Source of the DNA: Alkalihalophilus pseudofirmus OF4
GTDB lineage: Bacteria > Bacillota > Bacilli > Bacillales > Bacillaceae_D
Reading direction: 5' to 3'
Assembly (NCBI RefSeq): GCF_000005825.2
Contig: NC_013791.2
Span: 124,001 to 188,000, forward strand
Length of the DNA: 64,000 nt
Shown piece after piece: positions 57,497 through 64,000 of this stretch. The notes under the pieces were generated by a model that ran no database searches, was not told the origin of the DNA, and was given only the letters and a program-made list of their open reading frames with translations. Positions within the stretch are counted from its first letter, which is position 1; each line of letters opens with the position of its first letter. Position numbers and translations under genes: made by a program.

Positions 57497-58696
57497 ATGT
57501 ACCGATTATACACACACAACGATTTAGATGGGATAGGATGCGGGATTGTAGCAAAGCTTGCTTTTGGTGATCAGGTTAAGATTTTTTATAATTCTGTTCA
57601 GAGTCTAGACAGGCAGATTGAACGTTTCTTTGAAGAGAAAAAAGAGACAGAACAGCTTATTATTAGTGATTTGTCTATAAATGAAGAGAATACAAAGAGG
57701 GTGGAGGAGTATGTACAAAAAGGAGGGAATGCCGTACTAATTGATCATCATAAGACAGCTCTTCACTTTAACGAGTATGACTGGGCGAAAGTAGAAGTAG
57801 AATATGAGGACGGACGGCTTACCTCGGCAACTTCTCTATTGTATGAGTATTTATGTGAGCAGCAATTATTAGAGCCAAAACCCGCAATTGATCAATTTGT
57901 TGATCTTGTCAGGCAATGGGATACGTGGGAATGGGATGAAAATGAGACAGTCGATGCTAAACGTTTAAATGATTTGTTTTTTATGATCTCGATGGATGAA
58001 TTTGAAGAGAGAATGGTCACCCGTTTAAAAGAAAATAATGCGTTCTCCTTTGATGAATTTGAAGGAAAACTACTAGCGATGGAAGAAACAAAAATTGAGC
58101 GTTATATACGCCGGAAGCGACGTGAAATGGTCCAGACATTTGTCGGTAAACATTGTACAGGCATTGTTTATGCAGAGTCGTATCATTCAGAGCTAGGGAA
58201 TGAACTTGGTAAGGAAAGTCCGCACCTTGATTATATTACGATATTAAATGCAGGAGGCCGGAAGATCAGCTTTAGAACGATTCATGATGATATCGACGTT
58301 TCTGAAGTGGCTAAAAAGTTTGACGGCGGGGGTCATGCAAAAGCCTCTGGATGTCAATTAACGAACGAAGCCTTTCAATTGTTTGTGACCAAGCCTTTTG
58401 CTCTTGCTCCCTTACGAATGGATGCCAGCCGCAATTATTTGAATCACAAGGAATCACAAAATGGCAGTTTATATGCCAGCCCTGATGACATACAATACTT
58501 TATCTATCCAACAAAAGAGAATCGGTGGGTTGTTGATTCTAAGGATAAAGTGGTAGACAGTTTTAATTCGTTTGAGAAAGCGGAGCGTTTTATTAAGCGT
58601 AAATATGCTGCTTGGCTTCTGCCTGATGACCAGTTTGTAGAATATCTTGCAAAGCGTGTGATTAAGCAAAAACAAAAAGAAAGTCAGAAGCATTGA
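57497..58696 (+). CDS. nrnB: NanoRNase B (DHH-family oligoribonuclease NrnB)
   Basis: A 399-aa DHH/DHHA1 phosphoesterase, the same length as B. subtilis NrnB (YngD), which degrades short RNAs. Motifs are HNDLDG (7-12), the metal-binding D58, the DHH motif DHHKTAL (83-89) and the DHHA1 RNA-binding GGGHAKASGC (about 280). The C-terminal stretch is basic. GAGGAGGG lies ahead of ATG. Transcribed divergently from katG. It could also act on c-di-AMP breakdown products, by analogy to other DHH enzymes. Confidence 0.9.
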   Translation: MYRLYTHNDLDGIGCGIVAKLAFGDQVKIFYNSVQSLDRQIERFFEEKKETEQLIISDLSINEENTKRVEEYVQKGGNAVLIDHHKTALHFNEYDWAKVEVEYEDGRLTSATSLLYEYLCEQQLLEPKPAIDQFVDLVRQWDTWEWDENETVDAKRLNDLFFMISMDEFEERMVTRLKENNAFSFDEFEGKLLAMEETKIERYIRRKRREMVQTFVGKHCTGIVYAESYHSELGNELGKESPHLDYITILNAGGRKISFRTIHDDIDVSEVAKKFDGGGHAKASGCQLTNEAFQLFVTKPFALAPLRMDASRNYLNHKESQNGSLYASPDDIQYFIYPTKENRWVVDSKDKVVDSFNSFEKAERFIKRKYAAWLLPDDQFVEYLAKRVIKQKQKESQKH

Positions 58697-58766
58697 ATTA
58701 AATAGAACTAAATATGAACCTCTTGCTCATAAGATGTAGTAATACTTATTAGGCAGGAGGTTTTTT

Positions 58767-59264
58767 ATGTATCAGCATATTGTACTCCCAGGAGAAACGT
58801 TGTTTTCCATTTCTGAAGATTATCGCACGCCATATCAAGCAATCCTTGCGGCCAATCAAATCCCCAATCCAAATATGATTTATGTCGGCCAGCCGATTGT
58901 TATTCCTGGAATTCCTGACCCTGCGTTAATACCGTATTTCATTGATGTATCCATCTCTAATAGAACCCTCTCTTTATATGAAAATGAACAGCTGCAGAAG
59001 GTGTACCCTATTGCAGTAGGACGCATGCTTTATGATACTCCTGTTGGCGAATTTATTATTGTAAATCGTGAGCCAAACCCAGGCGGACCGTTTGGCACCC
59101 TTTGGCTGTCCTTATCTAAGAAAAGTTACGGCATTCACGGGACCAATGATCCATCCTCAATCGGCCATGCCGTGTCGAAAGGGTGTATTCGAATGTTTAA
59201 CCAAGATGTAGAAGAGCTTGGCAGTATTGTGCCGAACGGGACTAGAGTAAGAATTCGTCCTTAA
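58767..59264 (+). CDS. L,D-transpeptidase with N-terminal LysM (YkuD type)
   Basis: A 165-aa peptidoglycan cross-linking enzyme. A LysM domain spans residues 1-48 ([19 protein letters not shown]), followed by a YkuD domain with the catalytic pair H124 (GIHGTND) and C140 in SKGCIRM. No signal peptide is visible, like B. subtilis YkuD, which acts in the spore. GGCAGGAGG precedes ATG. No close partner; 70 nt after nrnB. Confidence 0.92.
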   Translation: MYQHIVLPGETLFSISEDYRTPYQAILAANQIPNPNMIYVGQPIVIPGIPDPALIPYFIDVSISNRTLSLYENEQLQKVYPIAVGRMLYDTPVGEFIIVNREPNPGGPFGTLWLSLSKKSYGIHGTNDPSSIGHAVSKGCIRMFNQDVEELGSIVPNGTRVRIRP

Positions 59265-59402
59265 AAAAAGAAGTTTAACTTTATGGCTTATAGGTAATTA
59301 GACTTATTAGAAAGGATTGATCATAATTATGTAGAACTATGTCAAATTTTATTTATAATGAAGAAAGAAAGTATCCTATATTTAAAAGGAAAATGATGCG
59401 AT

Positions 59403-60572
59403 ATGAAGATGATAGGCAGGAAGACAGCGCTTATTTTTACAGTAATCACTATTTTGATCACTCTATCCCTGCTAAGCTATACGTGGACGGCAACCGTAGT
59501 ACTTTTGTCCATCCCTGTAGTGTGGTGGCTTGGAGGGATTATAGACGATGCCTCTTTGAAAATGGAGCAATTGGAAATAAAAACAGAGACTCTCGAAGCT
59601 GCAAACGAAAAATTTCAAGAGAAAAAAGAAGAATATGAAACGTTGCTAGATTCATTAGAGGGGGCTATTTTTCAATTTTCTCTTTCTTCTAATGAAATGT
59701 ATGTATCAGAAGGTATGAAAGAATTGTATGGTCCTGATTATACTCCCGAGCGGTTAAAAGATTGGAAGGCTTCTATTCTGCCAGATTATCAATTGAAAGT
59801 AGAAGAGCATGAACAGCGCTTACTAGCTGGAGAATCCTCAAAGGTTGAGTTCGAGATTGTCCACCCAGAACAAGGGCGTAAATGGATCATGCAGATTGCG
59901 ACACCGATTGCAGATAATGACGGTGAAGTGACTAAAATCATCGGACAGATGCTTGATATTACAAGCCGTAAAACTCTTGAAAATGAGCTGAAGCAAATGG
60001 CTTTTTATGATGAGTTAACAGATCTGCCAAATCGAAAGTCATTGTATCGTCATATCGAAAAAGCCCTAGCTAGATCGAAGAGGCATCAACATACATTCTC
60101 TTTAATGTTTATTGATTTAGATGATTTTAAAATCGTTAATGATACAATGGGTCATGATGCAGGAGATATGTTATTAAAAGAAGTTGTAAGCAGGTTAAAT
60201 GAAAGTATACGAGAAGAGGATTTAATTTCTCGTATTGGCGGAGATGAATTCATCGTTCTTTTTGAAGAGACATGTAAAGAAGAAATTGAGTCGATTGCTG
60301 AAAGAATATTAGAACGGGTTGCTATGCCGTATAAAATTAATGAGAAGGAAGCGAATATCTCACTTAGTATTGGGGTCAGTATGTATCCTGACGATGGAGA
60401 GGATAAAGATACATTAATTGAACATGCGGATCAAGCGATGTACTTTGCCAAATTCAACGGTAAAAATTCATATAAACTCTACACACCGGATTTATCAGAT
60501 ATGGAATACAAAAAAGTTAGCCTCTTAGATAAATTTAAACACACGTTCCAAAAAGCGAAACTGTTCAGCTGA
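59403..60572 (+). CDS. Membrane-bound PAS-GGDEF diguanylate cyclase
   Basis: A 389-aa protein with two membrane helices (about 8-25 and 29-48), a coiled coil (50-82), a PAS-like domain (83-190) and a GGDEF domain. The active site is GGDEF at 279-283, and an inhibitory I-site RxxD is seen as REED at 270-273, five residues before it. So it should make c-di-GMP with product feedback. AAAAGGA is 12 nt before ATG 59403, rather far; ATG 59409 is an alternative. An overlapping frame at 59339-59638 is not supported. The downstream stem ends the gene. Confidence 0.9.
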   Translation: MKMIGRKTALIFTVITILITLSLLSYTWTATVVLLSIPVVWWLGGIIDDASLKMEQLEIKTETLEAANEKFQEKKEEYETLLDSLEGAIFQFSLSSNEMYVSEGMKELYGPDYTPERLKDWKASILPDYQLKVEEHEQRLLAGESSKVEFEIVHPEQGRKWIMQIATPIADNDGEVTKIIGQMLDITSRKTLENELKQMAFYDELTDLPNRKSLYRHIEKALARSKRHQHTFSLMFIDLDDFKIVNDTMGHDAGDMLLKEVVSRLNESIREEDLISRIGGDEFIVLFEETCKEEIESIAERILERVAMPYKINEKEANISLSIGVSMYPDDGEDKDTLIEHADQAMYFAKFNGKNSYKLYTPDLSDMEYKKVSLLDKFKHTFQKAKLFS

Positions 60573-60598
60573 GCAGTTTCGCTTTCTATTTTTCGTTT
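60552..60598 (+). terminator. Terminator overlapping the diguanylate cyclase stop
   Basis: AAAGCGAAACTG (60552-60563) pairs with CAGTTTCGCTTT (60576-60587), followed by CTATTTTTCG. The left arm is still within the reading frame, so the terminator overlaps the last codons. Confidence 0.8.
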
Positions 60599-60633
60599 AT
60601 CATCGGTGTATGATGGCTTTCTATGTTAGACGT

Positions 60634-60662
60634 TTGTAGAAAAAGAGCGGTTCTTGTACACT
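60634..60662 (+). promoter_or_regulatory. Candidate promoter of the FAD oxidoreductase
   Basis: TTGTAG (60634-60639), 17 nt, TACACT (60657-60662). Both elements are imperfect, so this is tentative. Confidence 0.35.
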
Positions 60663-60694
60663 ACTACTATAAATGAAGGAGAGTCAGGTGTTAG

Positions 60695-61813
60695 ATGATG
60701 AAGTCAGTTATTGTAGTAGGAGCAGGTATTCTTGGTGCATCTGCCGCGTATCACCTAGCGAAGTCGGGTGCAAAAGTGACGATTATAGACCGCAGGGACA
60801 AAGGACAAGCAACAGAAGCAGCAGCGGGAATTGTGTGTCCGTGGCTTACACAGCGGAGAAATAAAGCATGGTATCAGCTCGCCAAAAATGGCGCGAAATA
60901 CTATCCATCATTAATAAACGAATTAGAACAATTAGGGGAAACACAGACAGGCTATAAAAAAGTGGGGACAATCAGTTTACATACAGATGAGGGCAAGCTA
61001 GACAAAATGGAAGAAAGAGCAAACAAAAGGCTTGAAGATGCTCCGGAAATCGGGGAAATTACCCGCCTTTCCAAAGAAAAGGTGAAAAGCCTCTTTCCAC
61101 TGTTGTCAGAGGACTTTAGTGCGTTACATGTAAGCGGAGGAGCTAGGGTGAATGGACGTGCGCTTAGGGATTCACTGATTGAGGCAGCCAAAAAGCACGG
61201 GGCTGAATTTGTGGAAGCAGAGGCGCAGCTAATCGCAAGAGACAACCGAGTGATAGGAGTGAGCTGCTGTGGTGAAGAGCGTCTAAGTGATCAAGTCATT
61301 GTAACAGCTGGAGCTTGGGCAAAAGAGCTATTTAAGCCTATCGGAGTTACTTTAAAGATTGAACCTCAAAAAGCTCAAATTGTTCATTTGGACGTCCAAA
61401 ACGAGGATACAGAATCCTGGCCTGTTGTGATGCCGCCTAATAATCAATATTTACTGGCTTTTGAAGACGGAAGGATCGTGGCTGGGGCCACTCATGAAGA
61501 TGAGATGGGCTATGATATGCGGCCGACAGTTGGCGGGCTTCATGATATTTTTGATAAAGCACTGCACATTGCCCCTCATTTAAATGATAGTACGTTTTTA
61601 GAGGCGAAGGTAGGCTTTAGACCGGTTGCTCCAAATTTCCTCCCTATCATTGGCCCGCTTCCAAGTTGGGAAGGCGTTCTACTTGCCAATGGATTAGGAG
61701 CTTCTGGATTAACGGTCGGACCTTATTTGGGTGGTGAACTAGCGAAGCTTTCACTTGAGATTCCAACAGAGATTGATCTTGAATTATATGATGTAGAAGG
61801 TGCGATTGAATAA
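60695..61813 (+). CDS. FAD-dependent amino-acid oxidase-like oxidoreductase (DadA/YurR type)
   Basis: A 372-aa DAO-family flavoenzyme. The Rossmann GxGxxG motif is VVGAGILGASAAYHL at residues 6-20; the C-terminal region VGFRPVAPNFLPIIGPLP and GLGASGLTVGPYLGGELAKL bind FAD and close the site. The substrate is probably an amino acid or sarcosine-like amine, not fixed by sequence. ATG 60695 and 60698 are both possible. It is the last gene before the IS element at 61853. Confidence 0.88.
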   Translation: MMKSVIVVGAGILGASAAYHLAKSGAKVTIIDRRDKGQATEAAAGIVCPWLTQRRNKAWYQLAKNGAKYYPSLINELEQLGETQTGYKKVGTISLHTDEGKLDKMEERANKRLEDAPEIGEITRLSKEKVKSLFPLLSEDFSALHVSGGARVNGRALRDSLIEAAKKHGAEFVEAEAQLIARDNRVIGVSCCGEERLSDQVIVTAGAWAKELFKPIGVTLKIEPQKAQIVHLDVQNEDTESWPVVMPPNNQYLLAFEDGRIVAGATHEDEMGYDMRPTVGGLHDIFDKALHIAPHLNDSTFLEAKVGFRPVAPNFLPIIGPLPSWEGVLLANGLGASGLTVGPYLGGELAKLSLEIPTEIDLELYDVEGAIE

Positions 61814-61854
61814 AATAAGTAAAAGATAAAAAGAACTCTTCCTTTTCTAAAATG

Positions 61855-61905
61855 TACCCTATAGAGTAGACACTTAAAAAAAGTCTACCTATAGGGTACT
61901 TTTTT
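61855..61905 (+). terminator. Terminator-like hairpin at the IS left end
   Basis: TACCCTATAG (61855-61864) pairs with CTATAGGGTA (61889-61898), and TAGAC (61867-61871) with GTCTA (61883-61887), followed by TTTTTT. It lies inside the IS end and would block transcription entering the transposase from outside. Confidence 0.7.
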
Positions 61906-61959
61906 GTATAATAAATAACATTACTACTAGAGAAATACATCATGAGATGGGAGTACATA

Positions 61960-62373
61960 ATGAGTAAAAAGGACTTTACTAAAAACGAGATTAAGCGATT
62001 ATCATCTAATAAGTACGTTAGATCTGTTAGTTCAAAAAGCATCACTTATACAGATGAATTTAAACACATATTTATAGCGGAAAAAGAGAAAGGGAGGTTT
62101 GCCAGAGACATATTTGAAGTATGCGGATTTGACGTTGAAGTTTTAGGAACAGAAAGGATTAAATCAGCGAGTAAAAGATGGCAAAAAGCTTACAATCAAG
62201 ACGGGTTAATGGGACTACGTGACACGAGAGCTGAAAATTCAGGGCGTACAAAGGAAAAGGAGCTTTCCATGGAGGAGAAGAATGCTCGCTTAGAAGCTCA
62301 AATTAACTTACTAAAGGCGGAAAACGAACTTTTAAAAAAGATTCGGTTCGCGGAAAGGGGGATGAAGAAATAG
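61960..62373 (+). CDS. IS3-family transposase OrfA
   Basis: 137-aa OrfA from ATG 61960 (MSKKDFTKNEIKRLSSNKY); GATGGGAG is ahead. Frame opens further upstream to 61942 but that ATG has no good ribosome site. It contains a helix-turn-helix region (VEVLGTERIKSASKRWQKAY) and a C-terminal Leu/Lys coiled coil. A slippery heptamer A-AAA-AAG at 62334-62340 in the right frame predicts -1 frameshifting to make OrfAB. Confidence 0.88.
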   Translation: MSKKDFTKNEIKRLSSNKYVRSVSSKSITYTDEFKHIFIAEKEKGRFARDIFEVCGFDVEVLGTERIKSASKRWQKAYNQDGLMGLRDTRAENSGRTKEKELSMEEKNARLEAQINLLKAENELLKKIRFAERGMKK

Positions 62374-62411
62374 TCCTTCCCCCTAGCCAGAAGTATATCC
62401 TCATTCGTACT

Positions 62412-63290
62412 GTGATTGAAAAGTATCAACTGAAACATATGGTTAAATATCTTTGTGAATTAGCTGGTGTCTCAAGAAGCGGGTACTATAATTACTTTTC
62501 ATTAAAGTCACAGGAACACAGGAAACAACGAGATAAAGCCGATCAAAAAGTGAAGAAGGTCATCCTAAAAGCTTTCCATTTTAAAGGTCGTAAGAAAGGG
62601 GCACGTCAAATTAAAATGACATTGGCGGGTCAATTTAGTGTTGTCTACAATTTGAAGCGGATCCGACGAATCATGAAGAAATACAACATTATTTGTCCTA
62701 TTAGGAAGGCCAACCCTTATAGACGAATGATGAAAGCTACACATGAACATCGGACAATGCCAAACTTATTGAATCGGGAGTTTAGGCAAGGTATTCCAGG
62801 AAAAGTCCTCTTAACAGATATCACCTATTTATTTTACGGTAAAAATCAAAAGGCTTACTTATCAACCATAATAGATGGTACCTCTGGACAAGCTTTGGCT
62901 TATCATGTGTTAGACCGCCTAACGATGGACTTAGCTACAGACACTCTTTTAAAGTTAAAGAAGAATAGAAACTTCAAGAAAGCAAAGGATGCTTTCATTC
63001 ACTCGGATCAAGGATTTCATTACACAAGTCCTGCTTTTCAAAAGTTAGTGAAGAAGATGGGATATCATCAGTCGATGTCAAGACGAGGAAACTGTTGGGA
63101 TAACGCCCCTCAGGAATCTTTCTTTGGCCACCTTAAGGATGAAGCCTCTATTAAAGAATGTTCAACTCTAGATGAAGTAAAAAAAGAAATGAAACGATAT
63201 ATGACCTACTACAATCACTATAGATACCAGTGGAATAGAAATAAGATGACCCCTGTTCAGTACAGAGATCATCTTATTAAGGCTGCCTAG
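62412..63290 (+). CDS. IS3-family transposase OrfB (rve integrase domain)
   Basis: 292-aa OrfB from GTG 62412. The frame is open upstream to the heptamer at 62340, encoding VLPPSQKYILIRTVIEKYQ-type sequence, so the working protein is probably the OrfAB fusion made by -1 frameshift. The DDE residues D136 (LLTDITYL), D199 (IHSDQGFHY) and E235 (NAPQESFFG) are all present, and the C-terminal YNHYRYQWNRNKMTPVQYRD is complete, so it is likely functional. Confidence 0.9.
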   Translation: MIEKYQLKHMVKYLCELAGVSRSGYYNYFSLKSQEHRKQRDKADQKVKKVILKAFHFKGRKKGARQIKMTLAGQFSVVYNLKRIRRIMKKYNIICPIRKANPYRRMMKATHEHRTMPNLLNREFRQGIPGKVLLTDITYLFYGKNQKAYLSTIIDGTSGQALAYHVLDRLTMDLATDTLLKLKKNRNFKKAKDAFIHSDQGFHYTSPAFQKLVKKMGYHQSMSRRGNCWDNAPQESFFGHLKDEASIKECSTLDEVKKEMKRYMTYYNHYRYQWNRNKMTPVQYRDHLIKAA

Positions 63291-63330
63291 GCTTTTTAAA
63301 AATGTCCTTTACAAAGGGTACACTTTATTC

Positions 63331-64000
63331 TTAAAGGAGAGTTCTTTCTTCATCATCGTTAGATTTAGTTGTACTAGATAACGCTTTTGCGAGTGAGGAG
63401 GCTGTTGTTAAACGATTAAAACGAAGGCCAAGTTTTATCGATATTTGCGCAATTTCAGGTCTGATTCCAGAAAGAATCGTTTCCACACCAGTTAAGCGCA
63501 GCGATTCGATTAAATGATACAGCTGTTCTGCAACGAGCTCGTCTATTGTCAGCACTCCAGAAAGATCAACAAATAATGTAGAAATTTCTTTTGCGGCACA
63601 TTGATTTAAGGTCTTTTCTAAAATAACTTTTCCGCGCGCAGAATCAATCTTCCCGACTAATGGAAGGAGGGCAGTTTGATTTTGAAGAGGAATTAAAGGT
63701 GAGCTTAATTCATTAATAACCTCTTCCTGTGCAAGAAAGCGCTTGTTTGTATTTTGATGATAAGCCTCGATAAAGATCGTGACTATTAACAAATTTAATG
63801 ACGATCTCAGTCCAGCTGAAGATATCATCAAAATCTACTTTATCTTTATTTAAAAGCGCATATTTTTTAATGTAGGATAGGAGCACTTTCTTTGTAGAAA
63901 AGAACTCGCGTATGACATAGTGCAGAGGCGTGTCTAGATGCTTAACATCTTTGGCAAGTTCTTCTGACCAGGCTTTAAACGCGTTATAAAATTCACATTC
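63331..64000 (-). pseudogene. RsbR-family STAS stressosome protein, frameshifted and cut by the window edge
   Basis: The minus-strand reading frame from 63831 down encodes a STAS domain (QNQTALLPLVGKIDSARGKV, DLSGVLTIDELVAEQLYHL, GIRPEIAQISIKLGLRFNRL) typical of RsbR/RsbS partners. The upstream part, from 64000 to about 63790, encodes KHLDTPLHYVIREFFSTKKV and FDDIFSWTEIVIKFV, like an RsbR N-terminal globin-type domain, but in another frame. One frameshift near 63775-63795 is needed to join them. The 3' end is next to the IS. The gene continues past the window. Confidence 0.7.

Larger units (their letters stand above)
61853..63322 (+). mobile_element. IS3-family insertion sequence (IS150-like)
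   Basis: Complete element of about 1.47 kb with orfA and orfB. Left end TGTACCCTATAG... and the complement of the right end TGTACCCTTTGT... share TGTACCCT, and begin/end with TG...CA as expected for IS3. Similar flanking sequence AAGAACTCT...CCTTT lies outside both ends, so the true inverted repeats may extend about 20 nt further (61831 and 63350). No clear target duplication is seen. Confidence 0.8.

Noticed and set aside
59339-59638. 99-aa frame overlapping the diguanylate cyclase start
   Set aside because: It has no upstream ribosome site at 59339 and reads through the membrane and coiled-coil region of the cyclase in another frame.

Overview
The window is a chromosomal stretch of a low-GC, endospore-forming Gram-positive bacterium of the Bacillaceae. 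Gene order (rpoBC - str - S10 - spc - alpha - ecf/truA - rplM/rpsI - ybaK/cwlD/salA/gerD/kbaA/pdaB - rrn - tRNAs - sigW/rsiW - cdaA/cdaR/glmM - glmS) matches Bacillus. So do the TTG starts of rpoB and rpoC, the strong AGGAGG ribosome sites, the sporulation and germination genes, the sigW system and the glmS ribozyme. The genus cannot be fixed from sequence reading alone.

Layout. 0.1-7.4 kb: rpoB and rpoC. 7.5-12.3 kb: rplGB and the str operon (rpsL, rpsG, fusA, tuf), with its own sigma-A promoter and a terminator. 12.3-27.7 kb: the S10-spc-alpha ribosomal protein superoperon, with secY, adk, map, a KOW-type RNA-binding protein, infA and rpoA embedded, ending in a terminator after rplQ. 27.9-31.1 kb: ecfA1-ecfA2-ecfT (energising module of vitamin ECF transporters) and truA. 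31.2-32.2 kb: rplM-rpsI behind a promoter and structured L13-type leader. 32.3-35.1 kb: an accessory cluster of five paralogous genes of a family I cannot name (three on +, two on -). 35.3-39.9 kb: ybaK, cwlD, salA, gerD, kbaA, pdaB. 40.3-47.2 kb: 16S-23S-5S rRNA with tandem promoters and ten tRNA genes in two groups. 47.2-54.9 kb: a Spo0E-like phosphatase gene, sigW-rsiW, cdaA-cdaR-glmM, and ribozyme-controlled glmS. 55-61.8 kb: katG with a PerR-type box, nrnB, a LysM/L,D-transpeptidase, a diguanylate cyclase and a DadA-like oxidoreductase. 61.85-63.3 kb: an IS3-family (IS150-like) insertion sequence. 63.3 kb to the edge: an RsbR/STAS stressosome gene that appears frameshifted.

How the parts work together. 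The first half is the core transcription and translation machinery. CwlD and PdaB make the muramic-delta-lactam of spore cortex, GerD acts in germinant signalling, and KbaA and the Spo0E-like protein act on the sporulation phosphorelay. SigW/RsiW, CdaAR (c-di-AMP), GlmM and GlmS link envelope stress to cell-wall precursor synthesis.

The most interesting region is the 32.3-35.1 kb paralogue cluster. Its members share a roughly 85-residue helical module with a nearly invariant N-terminal motif, joined in different members to nothing, to a Cys-bearing beta-rich domain, or to a tail of 14 Cys and 12 His. A sigma-G-type promoter and cortex genes sit next to it, so a spore-surface or spore-assembly role is a reasonable but unproven guess. 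Other points worth checking are an Asp-to-Asn change in the catalytic motif of PdaB, loss of two LID zinc ligands in Adk, structured leaders in the ribosomal operons, and the frameshifted RsbR gene beside the IS element.
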